Shown piece after piece: positions 55,877-64,000 of a DNA stretch of 64,000 nt. The DNA is taken from NCBI GenBank assembly GCA_014905825.1, contig JACGCN010000081.1, positions 28,689-92,688 on the forward strand, read 5' to 3'. The notes under the pieces were generated by a model. It saw only the letters and a program-made list of their open reading frames with translations. It was not told where the DNA came from and did not search any database. This DNA is from Lyophyllum atratum (taxonomy: Eukaryota; Basidiomycota; Agaricomycetes; Agaricales; Lyophyllaceae). Each line of letters opens with the position of its first letter. Positions within the stretch are counted from its first letter, which is position 1. A program made the translations under genes and the position numbers.

Positions 55877-58736
55877 ATGGAGGAGACCTATACCAGCGGT
55901 GCGACCGAACATGCCTCCGTCCCATCCTACCGTCCCCGTCAGGTGCCCGACGTGCCCGAGGACGTCGACTTCATGATGGAACACTTGAACGATCCCAACT
56001 TCGATCTCAAAAAGCCACGCTCTATTCGCTCTGTGGGCGACTTCAAATCTAAGGAGGCAAAAGCCTCCTACGCGGCCTCCGAAGATGCGGACTCCCATTA
56101 TGAGTCCGATAGGTACTCTACTTCGCGTGCTGAGTCCAGGAACTCAACAGCTATCGAATTCGACGAGTACGTTTGATGTTTTTCTCGTTGGCGCCATCGT
56201 CTTATGCTCCCGCAGTGAATCCCCGTATCCCGAAGTTCGTGCTGCTGTCGCTAGTGTCGATGATCCTCTCATGCCCGTGAATACTTTCCGAATGTGAGTT
56301 TACACGAAGCATATTTCCTCGATTCCCTTCTAATCCATTCATCTTAAGGTGGTTCCTTGGTCTGTTCTTCACCATTGCGGTTTCTGGGACGAATCAGCTT
56401 TTCTCGCTGCGGTGTAAGTTTTCACTCTATCCAGTCCTTTGGTCCAATCCTGACTCGTATTCTAGACCCCTCCGTCTTTATAACTGGCATCGTCGCACAG
56501 CTGCTCGCTCTGCCTCTGGGCAAGGGCTTGGAGCTCATTCTCCCTACTACCCGCTTCAACACGCTCGGCTATGTATGGTCGTTCAACCCTGGCCCCTTCT
56601 CTATCAAGGAGCATGTCTGCATCACAGTCATGGCCAACGTTGTCGTTGCAGGTGCCTACGCCACGGACATCATCATCACGCAGAAAATCTTCTACGGCCA
56701 ACAATTGTCCTACGCCTACCAGATCCTCCTCGTTCTCTCCACCCAGATCATCGGCTTTTCCTTCGGCGGCCTCCTCCGCCAGTTCGTCGTGTGGCCCTCG
56801 AGCATGATCTGGCCCGGTGCGCTCGTCAATTCCGCCCTCTTCAACACCCTCCACCGTAACTTTGGAAAGAGCGACCGCGGCCACATGCCTCGCGAGCGCT
56901 TCTTCCTCATCGCAATGGTGTGCAGCTTTGTCTGGTTCTGGGTTCCCGGATACCTCTTCACGGCGCTGAGTGTTTTCAACTGGGCCTGTTGGATTGCACC
57001 CAACAACCTCGTTGTCAACACCCTCTTCGGTACCAGCAGTGGCTTGGGAATGGGAATTCTCACATTCGACTGGTCGATGATCTCGTACATCGGCAGCCCG
57101 TTGGTAACTCCCGTACGTTTCTATGTTACTGCTTTCTACCGATCCAAGCTGACACGCACGGTCTTCCATAGTGGTGGTCTGAGGCCAACACAGTTGGAGC
57201 ATTCGTTATCGTCTTCTGGATTATTGCTCCCATCATTTATTGTACGCACTTTGTTGCTTCGGTCATCCTTGCCATCTAACCTTGTCTTCCAGTCACCAAT
57301 ACATGGGACACCGCCTTCCTCCCTATCTCGTCGTACTTCTCGTTCGATAACACAGGCAACCGATACGATCCTCGCGCTGTTGTTACTCCCGATGGCTTCT
57401 TCGACGAGCAGGCATATGCGGCTTACTCTCCTCTGCTTATGTCCGCAACCTTAGCCATCGCATATGGTGTCGCCTTCGCCGCTTTTGTTGCCGTCTTTGT
57501 TCACACCTTCTGTATGTCTTTATCCTCTCCCTGGTGATGTACCTCTGACATCCCTTTCTGACAGTGTGGTTCCGCCGCGACATTGTGCGCAGATTCCGAA
57601 GCAGCCTAAAGGACGAGCGTGACGTTCACTCTCGCCTGATGCTCCACTATCCCGAAGTTCCTATGTGGTGGTTCGGCAGCCTCTTCGTCATCTGCTTTAT
57701 CGTCCTGCTGGTCACGGTATCCGTCTTCCCGACACAACTCCCCGCTTGGGCCGCATTGGTCGCTATCATCCTCTCTGCAATCCTGGCCCTCCCAGTCGCC
57801 ATGTTGCAGGCTATCACCAATCAGCAAGTCCCCACCCAGGTTATGTACGAGCTCATCGCGGGCTACATTCTTCCCGGCCGTCCTATCGCCAACATGATCT
57901 TCAAAGTTATCGGTTACATTGGCACTGCCCAGGCTGTGACCTTTGCGGGAGATATGAAGCTCGGCCATTACATGAAGATCCCTCCTCGCATGATGTTCTC
58001 AGTGCAGCTCGTTGCGGCCTTCGTCAGCTGCTTCGTCGTGATCTTCGTTCAAGACTGGATGCTCCACAACATCGAGGATGTCTGCACAAGAACGCAGGTG
58101 AATGGCTTCGTCTGCCCTTCGTCAAACACCTTCGCCACCGCCTCGTTGATTTGGGGTGGAATCGGCCCTCAGCGCCTGTTCAGCCCTGGTGCTCCGTGAG
58201 TTCTTCAGTTCCATTGCCTTGATCAAACACTTATTTTCCAATGCCAGGTACTCTGCCCTCATGTGGTTCTTCGCTGTCGGCGGTCTTGCCCCAATCCCAT
58301 TGTACTTCCTGTCCCGCCGCTATCCCCTCTCCTTCTGGAGATACATCAACATCCCAGTATGCTTCGCCGGCCTCAGTGCGCTGCCTCCCGCAAATGGCAT
58401 CAACTATGCGTCGTGGGGCATCGTCGGCTTCGTGTTCAACTACTTCATCCGTCGTTACCACTTCAGGTGGTGGATGCGCTACAACTATATCCTTTCGGCT
58501 GCTCTCGACGCTGGCGTCGTGATCGCGTTGATTGTGATTTTCTTCGCCATCCAATACCCAACTGGTGCTGAGATTACCTGGTGGGGCAACACGTGAGTAT
58601 AGCATTGTTCTGCCACCTCGACATAGATGCTAATGACTACCTTTGTAGTGTGTGGATAGATACTGCAGATACAATGGGCATCCCGTTCCGCACACTTGGG
58701 CCGGAGGACACCATCGGACCCAAGGTCTGGTCGTGA
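55877..58736 (+). CDS. OPT-family oligopeptide transporter
   Basis: Nine exons: 55877-56166, 56216-56293, 56349-56413, 56466-57112, 57172-57241, 57293-57511, 57565-58195, 58248-58592, 58649-58736; 810 residues. After an acidic cytosolic N-terminus the family motif SPYPEVRAAV appears, then NTFRMWFLGLFFT. Later marks are GRPIANMIFKVIGYI, KIPPRMMFSVQLVA, GIGPQRLFSPGAPYS and NGINYASWGIVGFVFNYFIR. There are about 14-16 hydrophobic segments. OPT proteins import tetra- to hexapeptides, glutathione or metal chelates with protons at the plasma membrane. Specificity cannot be read from the sequence. It is divergent from a sulfonate-type dioxygenase, so a role in sulfur or nitrogen scavenging is possible. 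Confidence 0.94.
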
Positions 58737-59293
58737 TTGCTCTCCTTCTTATAATCTTTCTCCACAAAGGGCGGGCCACTGGTAGAGACTCTTTCTTCTG
58801 ATCATGACTGACGACCCATCATACCACTGTATCACATACGACTTCATTCATTTCCTTCAATATTTGGCATGACCTGACTTATTACCTTCAATTTTCGGCG
58901 CGACCCCATATCATCACCCCTCATCATCGGCCTAGGGCCTATACATAGTACTCTATATACGACCTGTATATTAAAATGACTGCAATGACGCATAGCATGA
59001 TTGAACATTCCCTTCAATGCGAGCTAAGCCAAGTATTACAAAGGCTCTTTCTACGGCTGGCGTGCCTATGACAAGCGTGAATCTTTGCGAAACCTTTTCT
59101 GAAATGGATCTTCCCGTAACCATAGGCAGGAGCTCCAGTTGAGCGGTGAAAAGGGAACAGAACGATGGTCCGGATTTGGCCAAGAGCATTGCAGGTCGAC
59201 AATTCAATGCCTCAATTTTCATGTCCAAGTCGACAAGACGCCTTCTCAGGATATATAAAAGAACAAGATATGGATAAAATCACAGCAACAGCT
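58737..59293. other. Convergent intergenic region, OPT / PRP19
   Basis: About 560 bp between stop codons; a tattaaaatga stretch near 58970 may be part of a polyadenylation region. No gene seen. Confidence 0.5.
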
Positions 59294-60936
59294 TCATGCA
59301 GGCACTCCCCAGATCCTGACCTCCCTGCCCGTAGCACCCAAGATCTCCTTCCCCTGCTCTCCAAATACAAAGTCCGATACTTCTCCCCCTTCTTCGAGCC
59401 GGACAAGCTCCTCCCATGTTTTATGAGCAAACACCCGTGCACCCAGATTGCCTGCGACTGCTAAGAACTGCGCGCTCGGGTCGTACTGCACCTTGTTGAC
59501 CTTAAAGTCATCACCTAGCGAGAAGCTGTGTGTCGTCTTCTGCTTGCGCAGGTCCCAGATAGCGACCGACGAGAGGGAGTTGGGGCTGAGGAGATGATAC
59601 CCGTTCTCCGAAAACGACAATGTGTGGACAGTGAAGGGAACGCCTTCAGGTGGCGTGAGGGATGCGGCGATAGCGCCAGTGCGAATGTCGTAAATCTGGA
59701 TAGTGGACGCAGGCGTGCCAAGTGCCAAGAGGGTACCATCCGGGTGGATGGATAGTGAAGTGAACGGCTCGTCCGAAGGCACCGACCGGAAAACTTGGCT
59801 GAAGGTCGTCAGATCGTGGATAGAGTATGTTTTATCCGCAGAGGAAAGGGTAAGGAGGGTGTTCGTGGGGTGGACAGCCAACCCTGTGAGCTCTCCCTTG
59901 TGGGACCTGATGGTGCTTTTTGGTATATACTCCTGAGACGCGGCATCGTGTGACCAGATCTTGGCAGTTTTGTCTGCGCTGGCAGAGATCACCAACGTTG
60001 ACTCGCCCTCATGCTCGCGGAAGGCGACATGGTTGATCTTCTTGGTGTGACCTTTCAGAGAGGCCAATACCTTATCGGTGTCACGGTCGTATAGCTGGAC
60101 AATCTTGTCGTTTCCTCCCGTCAAAAATTGCGAAGGCGCCATCCGTGACACCGCGAGACTGGTGATTCCAGCTGGAGAGGCAGAGTGGAGAGAAGGGATG
60201 GTATGCTTGGCTGTGAAAGTTTTGACTTCGGCGGGGGTGGCGTATCCCGGAGGCGGCTTTCTCTTTCTACGAGCGGCTGAGAGCGCTTGGTGTGTCTCGT
60301 CGATACGGGCGATGACACTAGCAGGAAGGCCCTCCTCAGCGGCACCCTCTTCGTTCATTTCTACGTCACCTCCCATGCCCTCGGCGGGCGCAATGCCCAT
60401 AGTAGCCTGCACGTTCGCAAGGGCCCTAGAAAGACAAGAGTGAGTCCTAATACAGAAGTTCAAGAATCAGAAAGACACACTCTCGAGCAGCGTCGCGTTC
60501 ACGAATAAGACGTGCAACGACGCGACTAGCCGCATCCTGCGAGTAAAGGGCGTAGCTGAGCTCCTGGCGAGTCGAGTTGTACTTCTGTTTCAGCGCAAAA
60601 GTCTCGAGAACGATCGCATCCCATTCGTTTTGCAGAGTGTGGAGAATTGCTGGGATGGAAGTCTGACTAGGTGGGCGAGGCGCAGCGGTCTCCGGACCTA
60701 AATATAGATATGAGCGAGCGTTCGCGGTGCGTAGGCAAGATGACCACAGCCATTGGTTCGCACGTACTGGCGTTGATAGTGATAAGGTCAGACTCTTCCA
60801 GTTTCTCGCCAGTGACGGGGTCTGTGCCATTTTCGTTGATATACTTGAGAATAAGGCGACGCTCATAGACTTTTCCCGACTTCGCTGAGACGACGGGCTC
60901 CTGGGGCGGCTCTCCAGAGATTGCACAGAAAAACAT
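59294..60936 (-). CDS. PRP19: PRP19, U-box E3 ligase of the spliceosomal NineTeen complex
   Basis: Three exons: 60768-60936, 60481-60697, 59294-60425; 505 residues. The N-terminal U-box begins [17 protein letters not shown] and includes [13 protein letters not shown]. Next come [20 protein letters not shown] and a coiled-coil tetramerisation region ([20 protein letters not shown]). Seven WD40 repeats follow, for example [32 protein letters not shown] and [15 protein letters not shown]. Prp19 activates the spliceosome and also acts in DNA repair. Very secure. Head-to-head with SGT2 across 114 bp. Confidence 0.97.
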
Positions 60937-61050
60937 AGTGGCTGGAGGTTGAAACCGGCTACTGTTTGCGTGGCTTTGCGTCCAGGCCTACACCGTTGTT
61001 TTCGACTATTTACTCCTAGGTTCTCCGTCGATCAGCCTATATCAGCCTCC
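60937..61050. promoter_or_regulatory. 114-bp bidirectional interval, PRP19 / SGT2
   Basis: Very short spacing between two divergent start codons; promoters must overlap. Pyrimidine-rich near the SGT2 start. No further element recognised. Confidence 0.5.
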
Positions 61051-62272
61051 ATGTCTGAAAAACAGCAGCGTCTAGTGTATTCAATAATCGACTTTCTCAA
61101 TCAGTCTCTCCAGGATGGTACAGTCAAGGCGGACGACAAGGAAAGTCTAGAGGTTGCCAGTGCGTCTAAACCCATCCTTGTCTCAAGTTCTCTATACGAC
61201 TGAACGCGATCTCGCAGTTCAATGCATCGGCGAGGCATTCAATGTCGATCCATCGAACGAACAGCAGGCGGAGCAACTCAGCGTGAAGCCTGCTACTCTG
61301 CAGACAATATTTGATGTCTTCATGAAGACCCGTGATAAAGTCAGCGCCAGTTCGCAATTATCTGCGTCCGCCTCTGCTTCCGCTTCTTCATCGAAGTCCA
61401 AAGCACCATCAGCCGAGGACAAGGCACAGGCCGAAAAATACAAGCAATCGGGCAATGCGCAGATGTCCGGCAAGAACTACGATGATGCCATTCAATCGTA
61501 TGATAAGCTATCGCCCTCGATCCTACGAATCCCGTATACTATTCCAACCGCGCCGCTGCGTATTCGAGCAAGGGCGATCATCTGGCCGCAGTTGGAGATG
61601 CCGAGAAGGCTCTCTCTGTGGACCCTAACTTCGTCAAGGCTTATCATAGGCTTGGGTATGTCCTCACTTTCGCCATCGGAATATAGCTAAGCCCGTCGTT
61701 AGCCATGCTCAATATTCGCTGGGTGACTTCCAAGCAGCCGCCAGCGCGTTTGAACGAGGGCTTAAGCTAGATCCGACAAACGCAGGCCTTAAGTCGGGCC
61801 TACAGAACGCTCAAGCTCGTATTGAAGCAGACGATATCTCGCCCTCCACTTCTGGGGTTACCACTCCCGCATCTGGAGGACCTGGTGCCGGCGCTGGTGG
61901 AGGTCTTGGCGGTATGGCTGACATGTTCAGAGGAATGGGTGGTGGGGGTGGGATGCCCGATCTTGCAAGCTTGATGAACAATCCACAAATGATGGCCATG
62001 GCTCAGCAGATGGCAGCGAACGGAGGCCTTGCCAGTCTCATGCAAAACCCTGCAGTTGCTAACATGGTAAGCGACTTTGCACCTAGTTTCCTTCATGTTT
62101 TCACTTCTTCGGTTTAGATGAGTCGTGTTCAATCTGGGGATATGCCTTCGATGGATGAACTCATGAATGACCCCAGCCTAAGAGATATGTACGTCAGTTT
62201 GTCCTTGTCTTATGCTTCAAAGTTGAGTTCCGGCATCAAGGGCAAACCAATTTGGTGGGGCCGGGCGCTAGA
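61051..62272 (+). CDS. SGT2: SGT2-like TPR cochaperone, frameshifted as sequenced
   Basis: Five exons: 61051-61159, 61218-61655, 61703-62066, 62118-62188, 62242-62272. The N-terminal dimerisation domain is MSEKQQRLVYSIIDFLNQSL. The TPR region starts AEKYKQSGNAQMSGKNYDDA and, after a frame change, continues AIALDPTNPVYYSNRAAAYS. The C-terminus is Gly/Met/Gln-rich with NNPQMMAMAQQMAANGG and ends NQFGGAGR. SGT2 hands tail-anchored proteins to the Get/TRC pathway. The joined exons total 1,013 nt, one short of a multiple of three. The break is at 61505-61510, where aagct occurs and family alignment expects one more G. It is either a sequence error or a real null allele; expected product about 337 residues. 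Confidence 0.85.
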
Positions 62273-63293
62273 GCAAATGTCCAACACAGTCTTCTGCACC
62301 GGGGAACTACGACACACTACCGGATGTATGATAACGTCGATAATGTACGGCGTCACCGATGAACGACATAGAACTATCAATTTCTAGACTGCATTGCATG
62401 AAAATGATGAGATGGCTATGTATATGAAAATAGGTATCTGCGATTAGTGGTTACGGTAGCCAGCGGCAGTGAAGTCAGAATGAAACTGAATGATATGATA
62501 TGTATGTATGCCGCCTCATTCAATCCCATTCATCCATTCATCCCAGCCGTCATCGTACATGTCCCCGGCATCCATCAAGTCTGCTTGCCAACGCCGCAAT
62601 CCGCCCCCGCCCAAAGCCGCTCAACGGCCCATGGGCGCACCAGGGGAAAGGAACCGCCGATTGATAGTAGCCGAGTAATGATAAGAGTGCTAAACTCTGC
62701 TAGCCGATAGCAGAGACGCACTAGATGCATGCGGTTTTTTGTTAGGACTTAGTCCACTGCTACACTAGGCATATTGACCTTGAAAAGGACCAGATACTTA
62801 CATTTACGCCTTATTCTGAATGGACGTTGAACGTTGAGTTGTTGGGATGCTGGACAAAGGATGCGAGGATCATTGAAAATATTTCGTACTTGAAGAATAC
62901 ACTGAAGATCTCGATCGTCCTTCTAATATTTCTCAACCTTTCAGTGGCAGTTATCGTCCTCCGTTTTCAAGTGTGAGTGGTGAAGAGAGTGAAAGGTGGC
63001 TGCCGTGCGCCTTCGAAGTCTATATACAGTGTATTTCAGCACTTGTGAATTTGCGCAGAACATACATCCATTAATTAGTATTACCATTAGAGCAGAAAGT
63101 TAGGTGACATAGAGTAACGGCGGCTGGGGACCGCAACAAGTCCCATCCCATGCCATCCACCTTGAAGGCACGCGCAGCACAGTTAATTGCTTCAGGCGAA
63201 TTCGTGGGTCATGATGCAGAAAGGATTACACTCTCAGTCTGTGCGCATGATCAATCCACGACATTTAGCCATGCAAGTTTGCCAAGATTGATG
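62273..63293. other. Convergent intergenic region without recognised gene
   Basis: About 1 kb between SGT2 and the zinc-finger gene, both pointing inward. Short ORFs only (such as 62447-62710) with no family features. Probably 3' UTRs and spacer. Confidence 0.5.
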
Positions 63294-63922
63294 TCACAAC
63301 AGATTGTGGTGGTTGAAGCAAGGTGGCAGCCAGGCATCCTGAGCCAAGTACCTTTGGGAAAGATTATGGATCACCCTCGTGGAGGCTTTCTGCCGCATTT
63401 TCTTCGTTTTTGAAGGCAATTGGCGGGCAAGAGCCGGGGGTACCGTAGAGAGCTGAGCCGGCTGTTCCGATGGATGTCCCTAAATCGTTTAAGATATATT
63501 CTCCGGACGATTGAGAGCCACTCACATGCTTCAAGTGATACCTGAGGCCGCTGGGTTGTCGATATGCCTTGAAGCATTGAGGATGATGGCAGACATAAGT
63601 CCTTCTAGTCTCCTCGCCGGTCTCCGCTTCGCTGCTAGACCCGGATGTTGAGGACGGGCGTCGAAGGTTGCTGCCAGCTTGTCGTTGTGAGGAGAAACTA
63701 GATGACATAGCAGCCCGGAAGTGGGCAGTTGAACTTGTACACCAGGCATGTGAGTTAGTCGGCCCTGAAAACAATCACAGAGACTTACAGCTGCAAGTGG
63801 TACTGAAGCCATTCAAGCTCTGTTAAAGATACAATTTGTCATTGCTTGGGTTGTTTATTGGAAGATGCAGACTTGATTACCTTCCATGATTTCCCACATC
63901 CAGCCAAGGCACATCTGAAAGG
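63294..63922 (-). CDS. C2H2 zinc-finger protein, Sfp1-like (5' end outside window)
   Basis: Visible exons, 5' to 3': 63881-63922, 63789-63817, 63526-63733, 63294-63479. The first finger is built from PFRCALAGCGKSWK plus LEWLQYHLQL (CX4C ... H). The second is YVCHHPQCFKAYRQPSGLRY followed by HLKH, where the last His lies at an intron. The tail begins GHPSEQPAQLSTVPPALARQ. This finger pattern (FKAYRQxxGLRYHLKHGHP) is common in basidiomycete Sfp1-type regulators, where related yeast factors control ribosome biogenesis and cell size. The upstream exon(s) lie beyond the right edge or just inside it (63923-64000 could not be assigned). Frame across the four exons is consistent; DNA targets are unknown. 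Confidence 0.78.
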
Positions 63923-64000
63923 CTGTCACCGGGCACGTCTCGTGCATGGTCGATTTTGCTGTGTTCGAACAGCTCCTTCGAGGTTGCAAAACACGAAGAG

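Overview
This window looks like nuclear DNA from a mushroom-forming basidiomycete (probably Agaricomycetes). The genes are close together and split by many short introns, mostly 45-65 nt. A typical intron has GT..AG ends and a CTNAC-like branch site close to the 3' end. The proteins are eukaryotic housekeeping families in versions I know from basidiomycetes. I rebuilt exons by hand from splice sites, frame continuity and family conservation. For most genes the joined exon length is an exact multiple of three, which supports the models. No searches were run.

Layout. 1-8.2 kb: an F-box-like gene cut by the window edge, an SDR-like protein without the catalytic Tyr, and an SRPK-type kinase with a very long spacer. 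8.2-18.2 kb: a GPI-type chitin deacetylase, a SET/NAP histone chaperone, a SAC1 phosphoinositide phosphatase head-to-head with U2A', a TMEM205-like membrane protein and the Rieske protein of complex III. 18.3-23.3 kb: a secreted glycerophosphodiester phosphodiesterase, a decayed tandem copy of it, and a Met4/Cys-3-like bZIP factor. 23.9-32.6 kb: NPL4, a Nudix protein with a C-terminal membrane segment, a short two-C2-domain protein, the MTQ2 methyltransferase and TFIIH subunit TFB2. 32.8-40.4 kb: a full-length tricalbin and the mitochondrial fusion factor UGO1. 40.9-51.1 kb: a mitotic pair (kinesin-6 and the kinetochore protein Spc7/KNL1) on a shared promoter, followed by an unrecognised coiled-coil protein. 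51.3-64 kb: ALG10, a TauD-type dioxygenase, an OPT oligopeptide transporter, PRP19, SGT2 and a C2H2 zinc-finger factor running off the right edge.

I see no biosynthetic cluster, transposon, CRISPR array or convincing RNA gene. What stands out is local gene evolution and structure. The two-C2 protein appears to be a shortened relative of the tricalbin encoded 3.5 kb away, with the same intron positions. The second GDPD copy has lost its catalytic half and carries a frameshift. SGT2 has a single-base frameshift inside its TPR domain. One secure and one possible GC-AG intron are present. NPL4 has an intron directly after its start codon. The kinesin-6/Spc7 promoter contains an ACGCGT cell-cycle-type element.

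Limits: start codons rest on family knowledge and Kozak-like context, and weak donors (gttcgt, gtcggt, gcaggg) are the least certain junctions. UTRs and transcription starts were not mapped.
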